A DNA stretch of 64,000 bases from Ignavibacteriota bacterium (GTDB lineage: Bacteria > Bacteroidota > Ignavibacteria > UBA10030 > BY39). Below the pieces are notes generated by a model that worked only from the letters and a program-made list of their open reading frames with translations, was not told the DNA's origin and ran no database searches. Made by a program: the position numbers and the translations under genes. Positions 9,368 to 18,343 of the stretch are shown here, piece by piece (position 1 is the first letter of the stretch; every line of letters begins with the position of its first letter). The stretch spans positions 62,001-126,000 of the forward strand of contig QOQV01000007.1 of NCBI GenBank assembly GCA_003327435.1, read 5' to 3'.

Positions 9368-9505
9368 AAAAATAATTTATTGTTTAACAAATCTTTGTTT
9401 GCAATTTATAAAATTTATACAAAAAATGGAAGTCGCTTTTTATTTAATAATATCAATTTCTTTTTACAAAAGAACATGTAAAAATCCAATTATTTTAGAA
9501 AAAAT

Positions 9506-12500
9506 TCATTTATAGTATATCATTTTCCTTGTCCGGTTATAAATTCTATTTGTATTTTGTTGGTCAATACACTTAATCGAGTAATAATATACTCCAGAAC
9601 TCAAATCGGTCCCGTTGTTTCTTGGAATCCAGCGAAGTGAGTGGTAACCACCATCCTGGACACCTTCAAACAAGGTAGCAATTTCTTTTCCTAATATATC
9701 ATAAACTTTTATAGTAACAATACTCATCGCTGGTAACGAATATTTGATCTCCGTTGATGGATTAAATGGATTAGGATAATTCTGGTATAATTCAAATTCT
9801 TCTGGTAGAGTTTCTTTCTCCTTAGATAGGAAAATTAAACTACTATTCTTTAACCGATAGCTTCCTTTTCCCTTCAAGATAATTTCTTCTCCAGTTTGTG
9901 TCCAGAATTTATAGGATTTCCCATCTTTAATTTGCCAATCGATATTGAGATATCTATCCGTTGATTGAATCAAGATAGGAATTTGAACTTTGTCTTGAAC
10001 CATCTCAACAAATTTACCATTTGCAAAGCGTACATCAAAGCAACCCTCTGGAGGTATCGGAGGAAGTTCGTCAAAATATTTGCCTTTTACATCACCGAAA
10101 AACAACTTTTGCTTTACTAAACCGTTGGAAAAATTTATTTCATTCAAATCCTCATAATTCTCCAAGCTCATCTTTTTATTTTGATAATTACTTTTTTGCA
10201 GAACCAACTTCCCATCACCTCTGGATTTTACCCAATAACCATCAAACGGAACTATATAATCTGAGATATAATATCCTGACCTGTAACCAAAGAAATTGCT
10301 TGAGATTAAATTTTCCGGAATTGTGGTTATAGATGAAACAGAAACTGTATCAAAAATAGATCCAATCAAATTCCATCCACTATAAATATCAATTGTATCT
10401 GATTGGATAGAAAATCCTTTTATATTCACAGTATCAAATTCTGAATATTTGATCCAATAACCATAACCAGATTTAAGTTCCTTTTCAATAACATATCTAT
10501 TTTTGTAAGAATATAGTTCTGAAGCAGAACGATGGAAAACAGAATCCTTATTCCAGTTCAGAAGCTGTAAACCAATAGAAATTAAGTTCCAACCTTCGGA
10601 AAATAATTTCTGATAGTTTATCAAACTTGTTGTATAATTTCCAAAATCTAAATTCTCAATACTCTTATTACTATCCAATGTCACATAATAAGCTCGAGGA
10701 CCTGCATTGTTACCAAAAACTGTAGTCGTTACATTTGGTTGATTGGTTCTCGGGTAGGTTTGTATCCAATCTAACTTTAAACTTTCTTCAACTGTATAAA
10801 TGCCAAGGTTTAAGTTCTGGAAAATGTATTCACCTTCACTATTGGTTTCAGTTCTTTGTTCCAGCACTCCATCTTTATACAATTTTACAACCCAATTTTC
10901 AAGAGGTGGGTTGTTATCAACTAAACTGTCTTTTTCTACGTCAAAGAAAATCTTTCCGCTTATAGAATAAAGCTGGAAATTTCCAAAATTTATATTTGAT
11001 ATATTTTCATTGCTATGAAGTTCAACCATATAAGCTCTTTGACCCGCATTCTCACCATATGTTAACAAAGTTACCCCATCAGAATTTACTCTTGGAAACG
11101 TTTGTGTCCATCCTGATTTTAAACTTTCTTCGATTGTATAAGTTGCAGGGGGCACGGAATTAAAAACAAAATATCCATTTTCATCTGTAATTGTTCTTTC
11201 GATTAAATTTCCATCTTTAAACAGTTTAATCACCCAGCCAGTCAAGCCAGGATTGGCAGTAATAGAACTGTCCTGTTCAATATCAAGATATTTTCTTCCA
11301 CTGATTGAACCGGGAATATCAGGCACAACCATTTCAAAAATTCCTCTGCCGTGTGTAGCCACTCTTAATGTTTTAGTGGTTTTATGATAGCTAAAGCTCA
11401 TTGCTGCTGTGTTCGGAAATTCCTGATCAAGTTTTACCCAGCTGTTTCCAGCATTCTCTGTAACATAAACGCCCAAATCTGTTGCAATAAAATATCTTAA
11501 GTTTGGTATTGTGGGATCAATGAATATATCATTAACTGGAATATCTGGTAGTGTTGTAGAAATATTTGTCCAATTAGTTCCATAATTTGTTGATCTGTAC
11601 AAATGTCCAGTTCCAAATCCAGAAATCCCTACAAAAATAATATTACTTGAATCGGGATGGAACTTAACTGTTGTCATATACCTTGCTGGCAATCCCGAAG
11701 TAATATTGCTCCAATTATAACCACCGTTTGATGAAATGAAAACAGCAGGTGAGCTGGAATATTCAGACGCAAGTGCAAGCATATAATCAGGATTAGTTCG
11801 ACTTATATCCATAGCATTAATTTTTGTTGAGCCATAAAGTGCATCAGAAATTGGGAACCAGAGGTCACCCCGATTAGTAGTTTTATAGATTTTTGTAGTT
11901 GCCGTATATAGAGTTGTTGGTTCATCTGGATGAATCAAAATTGGAGCGATCCAGGCACCACTTTCAGTAATTCCGTTCTTTGCTGAATAAAAATTGTTTC
12001 CTCCGTCAGAGCTTCTATAGATAGAACCATAAACATATTCTCCATAGATGTAACTCGGATTTGAGTAATCGAATACAACCACACCACCATCGCCACCAAT
12101 AACTCCAACCCAGTTTGTACTACCAGGTGGTCTACGCTGTGTGGCATTATCCTGTGTTCCGCCAATTACATGCCAGACATCATGCGGACTTGTTGCAATA
12201 TGATAGAATTGTGTTACCGACAAATTGGTATTTAAACTTGTAAACGTGTTACCACCGTTAGTTGATTTATTAATTCCACCATCATTTACAATGAATATTG
12301 TTTCATGATTATATGGATGGAAAGCAATTGAGTGTTGATCAACATGTGCTTTACCATCCCAGCTTGAAACCAGGCGTGTCCAGGTGTTTCCTCCGTCAGT
12401 CGTTTTCATTAGATCCACATTACCAACATAAACAACATCTGGATTGGAAGGATTAACTGCTATGTACAAATCGTACCATCCTTGATCATAATAAGTTGAG

Positions 12501-13582
12501 CCCCATATTCCACCGAACCAGTAATTCCCACCAACTCTAAACCATGAATTACCACCATTTGTACTTTTAAAAACTCTTGTAGAATCGCTTGAATTAGTAA
12601 CTGCGTAAATAATTGAAGGATTGTTCTGTGACTGAGAAATGTGCATCCTTCGAATCGAGCTCGCAGAAATCAAACCAGTATTTTGTTGTATCCAGCTTTG
12701 ACCTGCATCTGTAGATTTATAGAAACCACTTGAAGATGAAGTATTTCCTACAGCCGCATAAACCGTATCCTGTCCAACAGGATGAATAATTACATCAAAT
12801 GCTCTGGTAACATTCAGTGTTCTTGTCCAGTTTATTCCACCGTTTGTGCTTCTCCATATTCCTTGATTTGTTGGACTGGATGCATACCACAGTCCTGTTG
12901 CAAGGGCTGCATATACATAATTAGAATTTGAAGAACGAATTGCGATTTTGCTGAAGTGAGTATTGCTACCAAATCCGTTAGTAATTCTTTGCCAGCTCAT
13001 TCCTCCGTTAGTAGATTTAAGAAGTCCGGCACCGAAATACGTTGTGCGATTTGTACCGGCAAGGGCTTCGCCTGTTCCTGCATATATTACATCTGGATTG
13101 TTGGGATCAATTGCAATTGCGCCCATCGCCAGACTCAACTCATTTTCAGTAAGCGGAAACCAGCTATTTCCTCCGTTAGTAGTTTTCCATACACCACCGT
13201 TAGCCGCACCAATATAGATTATATCCGGATTTAATGGATCTACAGCTACGCTACGCATTCTACCGGCAATATCCCCCCAGAGCGGACTATATGACATTGT
13301 TGCCGCTGGAGCTGGACCAATATTTAACCATGCAGGGTAAGTGGTCTTCAAAATATTTTTATTATATCTGCGGGATAATGCTAAATCTTGTTCATACGCT
13401 ATAAGGCGTGCATTCTCAGGAATTTCATCAAACGGAATAGCTCTTTGTTTATAAAACCACTCCTCACGTAGAAATCTATTTTCACCTTCCTCTTCAGGAT
13501 TTTCACTCCCTTCCATCTGAGAAAATGAAAGTTGAGACGATATTAAAAATAATATCGTTAGCAAATATTTTCTAATTTTCAT
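9506..13582 (-). CDS. T9SS-exported sortilin/BNR-type propeller protein with SdrD-like B domains
   Basis: This 1358-residue protein has a signal peptide (1-22, ending SFSQ). A long region (~60-750) carries many BNR/VPS10-like blades with the pattern S/T-T-N-G-G-x-S/T-W, typical of sortilin-type and glycosidase-like propellers. Two SdrD/Cna-B-type domains (~758-868 and ~871-982), each with GWVIKL/NWVVKL, YTIEES/YTVEES and GWTQT/DWIQT signatures, follow. A pair of GWNLI...GYWIK modules (~995-1120) and a type A T9SS sorting domain (from ~1266, YQNYPNPFNP) complete it. It should be surface-displayed or secreted. No catalytic acidic pair could be assigned, so a glycoside hydrolase function is not claimed. 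A weak TTGCTT-17-TAACTT promoter may lie at 13627-13655. Confidence 0.85.
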   Translation of the reverse strand: MKIRKYLLTILFLISSQLSFSQMEGSENPEEEGENRFLREEWFYKQRAIPFDEIPENARLIAYEQDLALSRRYNKNILKTTYPAWLNIGPAPAATMSYSPLWGDIAGRMRSVAVDPLNPDIIYIGAANGGVWKTTNGGNSWFPLTENELSLAMGAIAIDPNNPDVIYAGTGEALAGTNRTTYFGAGLLKSTNGGMSWQRITNGFGSNTHFSKIAIRSSNSNYVYAALATGLWYASSPTNQGIWRSTNGGINWTRTLNVTRAFDVIIHPVGQDTVYAAVGNTSSSSGFYKSTDAGQSWIQQNTGLISASSIRRMHISQSQNNPSIIYAVTNSSDSTRVFKSTNGGNSWFRVGGNYWFGGIWGSTYYDQGWYDLYIAVNPSNPDVVYVGNVDLMKTTDGGNTWTRLVSSWDGKAHVDQHSIAFHPYNHETIFIVNDGGINKSTNGGNTFTSLNTNLSVTQFYHIATSPHDVWHVIGGTQDNATQRRPPGSTNWVGVIGGDGGVVVFDYSNPSYIYGEYVYGSIYRSSDGGNNFYSAKNGITESGAWIAPILIHPDEPTTLYTATTKIYKTTNRGDLWFPISDALYGSTKINAMDISRTNPDYMLALASEYSSSPAVFISSNGGYNWSNITSGLPARYMTTVKFHPDSSNIIFVGISGFGTGHLYRSTNYGTNWTNISTTLPDIPVNDIFIDPTIPNLRYFIATDLGVYVTENAGNSWVKLDQEFPNTAAMSFSYHKTTKTLRVATHGRGIFEMVVPDIPGSISGRKYLDIEQDSSITANPGLTGWVIKLFKDGNLIERTITDENGYFVFNSVPPATYTIEESLKSGWTQTFPRVNSDGVTLLTYGENAGQRAYMVELHSNENISNINFGNFQLYSISGKIFFDVEKDSLVDNNPPLENWVVKLYKDGVLEQRTETNSEGEYIFQNLNLGIYTVEESLKLDWIQTYPRTNQPNVTTTVFGNNAGPRAYYVTLDSNKSIENLDFGNYTTSLINYQKLFSEGWNLISIGLQLLNWNKDSVFHRSASELYSYKNRYVIEKELKSGYGYWIKYSEFDTVNIKGFSIQSDTIDIYSGWNLIGSIFDTVSVSSITTIPENLISSNFFGYRSGYYISDYIVPFDGYWVKSRGDGKLVLQKSNYQNKKMSLENYEDLNEINFSNGLVKQKLFFGDVKGKYFDELPPIPPEGCFDVRFANGKFVEMVQDKVQIPILIQSTDRYLNIDWQIKDGKSYKFWTQTGEEIILKGKGSYRLKNSSLIFLSKEKETLPEEFELYQNYPNPFNPSTEIKYSLPAMSIVTIKVYDILGKEIATLFEGVQDGGYHSLRWIPRNNGTDLSSGVYYYSIKCIDQQNTNRIYNRTRKMIYYK

Positions 13583-13831
13583 ATAAACCTTTTTGAAATT
13601 GTGTTAAAAAATTAAAGTTTGTTTTAAAGTTATGGATATTTACTTGAAAAAGCAATAATCCCAATTGTGGTTCGATATACTAATTAAAATTTTTATTAAT
13701 ACTAAACTACTTTTAAGGATATTTTTAATGAAATACTTTGGTATCCCTTGTGGTACCTGAGGATTCATAACCACTCACACAAAACTATTTTTTGAAAAGT
13801 GCAACTTATTTCCTAAATTAGAATAAAAATT

Positions 13832-15268
13832 ATGTCACTGAAAATCTACAACACACTTACAAGGAAAAAAGAAGAATTTAAACCGATACAGGAAGGCAGA
13901 GTTGGTATTTATGTTTGTGGTCCAACTGTATATGGCCATTCACATATCGGACATGCCAAAAGCTATGTTTCATTTGATGTAATCGTTAGATACCTACGAT
14001 ATTTGGGTTACAAAGTACTTTATGTTCAAAACATAACGGACGTGGGTCATCTAACAGATGATGCGGATCAGGGTGAGGATAAAATTCAAAAGCAATCGAG
14101 AATTGAAAAACTACACCCAATGGAAATTGCCCAGAAATTTACTCAAAGCTATTTTGAAGATATGGACGCTCTGGGTGTGCAAAGGCCCAATATATGTCCA
14201 ACAGCTACCGGTCATATAATCGAACAAATAGAAATTGTAAAAGGATTGCTCGAGAAGGGTTACGCATACGAAGTAAATGGTTCTGTTTATTTTGATGTAT
14301 CCAAGTTTCCTGAATACGGAAAACTTTCCGGTCGTTCAGTCGAAGAATTAATTGCAGGAAGTCGTATTGAAATCAGTCCTGAGAAAAAACATCCCGCAGA
14401 TTTTGCACTCTGGAAAAAAGCTGAGCCAAATCATATTATGCAATGGGATAGTCCATGGGGAAAAGGTTTCCCTGGCTGGCATATAGAATGCTCTGCAATG
14501 TCAACAAAATATCTCGGGCAACCGTTTGATATTCATGGTGGTGGACTTGAGAACCAGTTTCCGCACCATGAATGTGAGATTGCCCAGAGCGAAGCTTTTG
14601 CCGGTAAACCCTTTGTAAAATACTGGATACATAATAATATGGTAACTGTAAATGGCCAGAAAATGGGGAAATCTCTCGGAAATGTAATCAACCTCAAAGA
14701 TGCATTCAAAAAGTATCATCCGCTTGTGGTAAGGTTTTTTATATTACAGAGTCATTACAGAAGCACACTTGATTTTAGCGATGAAGCATTGGAAGCTGCC
14801 AAAAAGGGACTTGAGAAACTGCACAATACTGTGAAAAATATTAGAAGTGCAATGCGAGGCGCAAGCGGAGAGAACGTAAGAATAGATTTTGATGGATTTA
14901 AGAAAAAATTTCTTGATGCAATGGATGATGATTTCAATACACCACAGGCAATTGCTATCCTGTTTGATCTGAGTAAGGAGGTTAATTCATTTCTAACTGA
15001 AAATGGTGCTACACTTGAAGAATTAAAAATTGCAAATAAGTTATTCGACGAACTTGGTAATCAAATTTTAGGGATCATTCCTGAAAATCTGGAAACTCAA
15101 AGTAAAAGTAATATTGAAAATGAATTAATAAATTTGATCCTTGATTTGCGTAAAGAGATACGTGCACGCAAACTGTGGGAGCTTTCTGATAAAATAAGGG
15201 ACGAACTGAACAAATTGGGTATAGCAGTTGAAGATAAAAAAGACGGAGTAAGCTGGCGAATCAAGTAA
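13832..15268 (+). CDS. cysS: Cysteinyl-tRNA synthetase
   Basis: CysS charges tRNA(Cys) with cysteine in the cytoplasm. The 478-residue protein is full length. It has the zinc cysteine in YVCGPTVYG (~C29), the HIGH-like motif HSHIGH (~36-41), further zinc ligands in WHIECSAMS and PHHECE, and a KMSKS-equivalent loop reading KMGKS (~270). The C-terminal helical domain is present. The upstream 249-bp gap holds a compact hairpin, GGTA-T-CC-CTTGT-GG-TACC, at 13740-13757 and a possible TTGAAA-16-TAAATT promoter (13792-13819), which would leave almost no leader. The gene is convergent with the CheY-like gene 21 bp downstream. Confidence 0.97.
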   Translation: MSLKIYNTLTRKKEEFKPIQEGRVGIYVCGPTVYGHSHIGHAKSYVSFDVIVRYLRYLGYKVLYVQNITDVGHLTDDADQGEDKIQKQSRIEKLHPMEIAQKFTQSYFEDMDALGVQRPNICPTATGHIIEQIEIVKGLLEKGYAYEVNGSVYFDVSKFPEYGKLSGRSVEELIAGSRIEISPEKKHPADFALWKKAEPNHIMQWDSPWGKGFPGWHIECSAMSTKYLGQPFDIHGGGLENQFPHHECEIAQSEAFAGKPFVKYWIHNNMVTVNGQKMGKSLGNVINLKDAFKKYHPLVVRFFILQSHYRSTLDFSDEALEAAKKGLEKLHNTVKNIRSAMRGASGENVRIDFDGFKKKFLDAMDDDFNTPQAIAILFDLSKEVNSFLTENGATLEELKIANKLFDELGNQILGIIPENLETQSKSNIENELINLILDLRKEIRARKLWELSDKIRDELNKLGIAVEDKKDGVSWRIK

Positions 15269-15289
15269 CCCGATTTGCTTGTATATTTT

Positions 15290-15652
15290 TTATCTCGAAA
15301 GTACCCGATTAATACAATTTATCAAATCTTCTATTTCGTAAGGTTTTGTGATATAATCGTTCGCACCTAATTTTATAGAATTTATTGCAGTGTTCAATTC
15401 TGTAACAGCCGTTAGCATAATTACTCTTGCTCTGCAACCGTATTCCCTTAATTTTTTCAACGTTTCGATTCCATCGAGTCGTTGCATCTTTATATCAAGC
15501 AGAATCAGATCATAATTTGATTTTTTGATCATTTCAAGTGCTGTATCACCGTCGTCAGCGGTATCGACTTCAAAACCTTCTGTAATCAGTTGGCTTTTGA
15601 CGAGAATCCTCAATGCCTCGTCGTCATCTACAAACAGTATTTTTTTATTCAT
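15290..15652 (-). CDS. Single-domain CheY-like response regulator
   Basis: This is a 120-residue stand-alone receiver. It carries the acidic pair in FVDDDE (D9-D11), the phospho-acceptor Asp in LLLDIKM (~D53), the conserved Thr in MLTA (~80) and Lys in ITKPY (~104), so it should be phosphorylated normally. There is no output domain. It is the last gene of a minus-strand group after the NfrB-like glycosyltransferase (24-bp gap, with an AAAGGGAT ribosome site), so it may control the exopolysaccharide function of that group. No partner kinase is adjacent; the hybrid kinase at 33321-37865 is about 18 kb away. Confidence 0.9.
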   Translation of the reverse strand: MNKKILFVDDDEALRILVKSQLITEGFEVDTADDGDTALEMIKKSNYDLILLDIKMQRLDGIETLKKLREYGCRARVIMLTAVTELNTAINSIKLGANDYITKPYEIEDLINCINRVLSR

Positions 15653-15676
15653 TTTTAATCCCTTTTATTTTTTATG

Positions 15677-17098
15677 TTAATCATGTTCAGCAGATGGTGG
15701 TGCATGTTCTGTTTGTGGGAATGTATGAGCTGTTTTATCCCACTTAAGCGGTTTTCCTTTAAAAACTGCCTGTGCAAATAGATAAAGCGCTCTTGCTGTT
15801 GCCAGAAAATTAATGATATTGGAAAGTGGTACTCTAATTATACTCAAAATACCAGCGAATAATCCATAAACACGACGTGTAGCTATAAACCTATGTAATA
15901 ATCTCCATAACATTAACATTGTATCTACGATAACTAAGTCCCACAGTAATGTTCCTTTAGTAACAATTGGTGGTAGTAATGCTCCTTCAGCAAATCCCCA
16001 CCTCACAGCTTCATATAATAAAAGATACAGAACAACCACATAAGCAAAAAAATTAATTGAGTTTGTTATTACAGCTTTTCTATCTCGATAAAGAGTAAAT
16101 TTGAATTTTGCATCTCCGACCCATCCAACATTTCTCCAGGATTCAAGACAAATACCTGTTAGCCAGCGTGCCCTTTGCCGAACAGCTGCTCTTAGTGAGT
16201 GTGGGAAGTAAGCACGAGTTGATGCATCAATCCCGAAAGGTTTGTATGCGTATAGAAGTTTAGCTTCGCCAAGTGCTAATCTCAATGCAATATCGTAATC
16301 TTCTGTCAGTGAAGCAGAGCGGAAAATATTTCTTGCAAAAGACGTACCTACGAATTCTAATAACCATCGATTGTAAGCAGTACCAACACCAGCCGATGGT
16401 ACAAATCCGCTAAAGTGAGCTCTTACAACCATATCTTTTGTATGATTCTCTGCAAACTCGTCTGCATATGTCCAGTGAATTATATTTTCATGTTCAACTT
16501 GTAAAGGGAAAACTGGTAGTTGAACCATATCAAATTCAGGTATCAGATAGTTATGAATTTTTAATGATAAAGGATGAATAATATCTTCAGCATCGTGACC
16601 AATAATTATATCATATCGCTTACCAGTAAGGTTTTCATATTTCATCATACCCTGAAAAACCTGATTCAGGTTGTCTGCCTTTGTAGTAGGTCCAGGTTTT
16701 TCCGTTAAAATTGGATGAACATTTGGAAAAATTTTACTAACCTCTTCAACCTTTGTAATTGTCTCTGGATCGTTGGGATAAACCCCAACAAATATATCGT
16801 AATTTGTGTATTGGATTGTGCGGCAGGCATTAATTAACATTTTGTCTATTACATTAGCTTCGTGCCAGGCGGGAATAAAAATTGCGATCGATTTCTCAGG
16901 TACTTTTTCAATATCTTCCCTATTCGCATATCGGAAACGATTAAGTCGCTTACGATCAAAAAAATTATAAAACCAGAAATATACATCTACAAAAAGGTCA
17001 TCTATTCCACTCACAAGCAAAAAAACCGCAACTATAAATGTTGCGATATATAAAATATCATATGTTGAACTGAAAATGGAAATCAGAAATTCAGTCAT
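15677..17098 (-). CDS. NfrB-like membrane family-2 glycosyltransferase
   Basis: The 473-residue protein has an N-terminal membrane segment (~8-30), a GT-A catalytic domain (~65-330) and three or four C-terminal membrane helices. Catalytic signatures of processive GT2 enzymes are present: the DAED pair (~170), TED in SLTEDYD, and a QxxRW-type motif in RQRARW. The layout resembles the glycosyltransferase part of E. coli NfrB (phage N4 adsorption protein B), which with NfrA makes and exports a polysaccharide. The 473 residues end soon after the last membrane segment, so the C-terminal MshEN-type c-di-GMP-binding domain of E. coli NfrB is absent. The ATG overlaps the stop of the upstream NfrA-like gene (ATGA), indicating coupled translation. 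Confidence 0.75.
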   Translation of the reverse strand: MTEFLISIFSSTYDILYIATFIVAVFLLVSGIDDLFVDVYFWFYNFFDRKRLNRFRYANREDIEKVPEKSIAIFIPAWHEANVIDKMLINACRTIQYTNYDIFVGVYPNDPETITKVEEVSKIFPNVHPILTEKPGPTTKADNLNQVFQGMMKYENLTGKRYDIIIGHDAEDIIHPLSLKIHNYLIPEFDMVQLPVFPLQVEHENIIHWTYADEFAENHTKDMVVRAHFSGFVPSAGVGTAYNRWLLEFVGTSFARNIFRSASLTEDYDIALRLALGEAKLLYAYKPFGIDASTRAYFPHSLRAAVRQRARWLTGICLESWRNVGWVGDAKFKFTLYRDRKAVITNSINFFAYVVVLYLLLYEAVRWGFAEGALLPPIVTKGTLLWDLVIVDTMLMLWRLLHRFIATRRVYGLFAGILSIIRVPLSNIINFLATARALYLFAQAVFKGKPLKWDKTAHTFPQTEHAPPSAEHD

Positions 17099-18279
17099 AA
17101 TACTAACCCATATATTAAATAGAATCTGAAGGAACTATAGTACTTGCTCTGCGTTGTAGTTGGAGGTATGATTAAATATTTTCCTCTATTAAATTCAGCT
17201 AAAAAGCTCAAACCCCATAGATGATCCGGTATTAATTTAATTCCGCTTCCAAGTTCAATTATATTGTTATAAAATTGCCTTTCAGTATCAAGAGCAAAAT
17301 TTAATCTTAAATAGAAATCTAATGCGCTTCGTCTAAATTCTAAAAATCTTAATCCACCTTTTACTGAAGCATATCCAATTGAGTTTTTGTATCTTGAATA
17401 ATAACCAAATGAGCTATAAAGTTCAGATAATGGTTTAGCGACAAATGTAGGTTTCTCTGTTACAGAGATTTCGGGATAGATACCATTACCGTATGTAATC
17501 ACTGCTCGAAAGTCCTCTTTAATTTTAAACTCTCCTGCAATTTTTATTAAATCGATACCTATACCTGATTGTATTGTGAAATTTAATCCTAACACTGGAT
17601 TAAAGTTAAATCCTGCACCCAAAATTGCTGCATTGTCGGAAAATATCACAGGTATCTGCCCTTCACTACCTCTTCTGGATTTTGTATCAGATGTAACCTG
17701 GAGTGTTGCCAGTAATGATATTAGTTTATTATGAGTTAAGTAATAACCTTCTTTAATTTGTATAAAATTAAAAATTGTATGGAAGCGAGTATCGTAATAA
17801 GGTGATGTATAAATTTCTCCCCACCAGGGAAATTTTTGTATAGGTTTGTTTGCTTCAAGTACAATAATTGCTGATTGTGCTTTGGAACGAATATCTTTAT
17901 CAGAACTTTCCTTTATTTGTTTAAAATATTCAAGTGCTTCATCGTTTCGATTCAATGCATTCAGAAGGTAAGCAATCTGAAGTTTAATGGTATCGGATGG
18001 AGAGATTTGTTCTGCAAGTTTGAAGTATTTTAGTGCACTTTCATTATCGTTTTCATCGATATATAAATACCCAATTTGTTTTTGAATGGATACATTCTCT
18101 GGTGCCAACTGAGCAGCTTCTTCAAAAAGTGATATTGCCTCTTTTGGATTAGAACTTATAATTGAATATGCCCTGTTCAAAAGAGAATCAAGCCTTTCGT
18201 TTTCTAACTGGGAAAGTGAGTTATTTGAAATAAAAAAAATGGCTATAGTTAATAATAGGTGCAGATTTCTTTTATTCAT
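17095..18279 (-). CDS. TPR protein with predicted outer-membrane C-terminal domain (NfrA-like)
   Basis: This 394-residue protein has a signal peptide (1-23) and about three tetratricopeptide repeats (~30-145). The remaining ~240 residues are rich in alternating aromatic/hydrophobic strands and read like an outer-membrane beta-barrel. The order signal peptide, TPR, barrel is that of NfrA (phage N4 receptor and proposed polysaccharide exporter), though this protein is much shorter than E. coli NfrA (~990 residues). The 4-nt ATGA overlap with the NfrB-like gene supports the pairing. An export channel for the polymer made by the glycosyltransferase is the likely role; this is inferred from architecture and context. 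Confidence 0.6.
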   Translation of the reverse strand: MNKRNLHLLLTIAIFFISNNSLSQLENERLDSLLNRAYSIISSNPKEAISLFEEAAQLAPENVSIQKQIGYLYIDENDNESALKYFKLAEQISPSDTIKLQIAYLLNALNRNDEALEYFKQIKESSDKDIRSKAQSAIIVLEANKPIQKFPWWGEIYTSPYYDTRFHTIFNFIQIKEGYYLTHNKLISLLATLQVTSDTKSRRGSEGQIPVIFSDNAAILGAGFNFNPVLGLNFTIQSGIGIDLIKIAGEFKIKEDFRAVITYGNGIYPEISVTEKPTFVAKPLSELYSSFGYYSRYKNSIGYASVKGGLRFLEFRRSALDFYLRLNFALDTERQFYNNIIELGSGIKLIPDHLWGLSFLAEFNRGKYLIIPPTTTQSKYYSSFRFYLIYGLVL

Positions 18280-18343
18280 CTCTCTTTATTTTTTCCTGAA
18301 TTTAGCAAAAATTTGGGTTTTTTCAAAAGATACCTTTATAAAT

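Noticed and set aside
9461-9484. AT-only hairpin (TTTTTACA with TGTAAAAA) after the sortilin-like gene as a terminator
   Set aside because: The 8-bp stem has one G-C pair and no T-tract follows on the minus strand.
13740-13757. Compact hairpin upstream of cysS considered as a riboswitch or T-box element
   Set aside because: It has no conserved T-box bulge or antiterminator, and is probably upstream of the transcription start.
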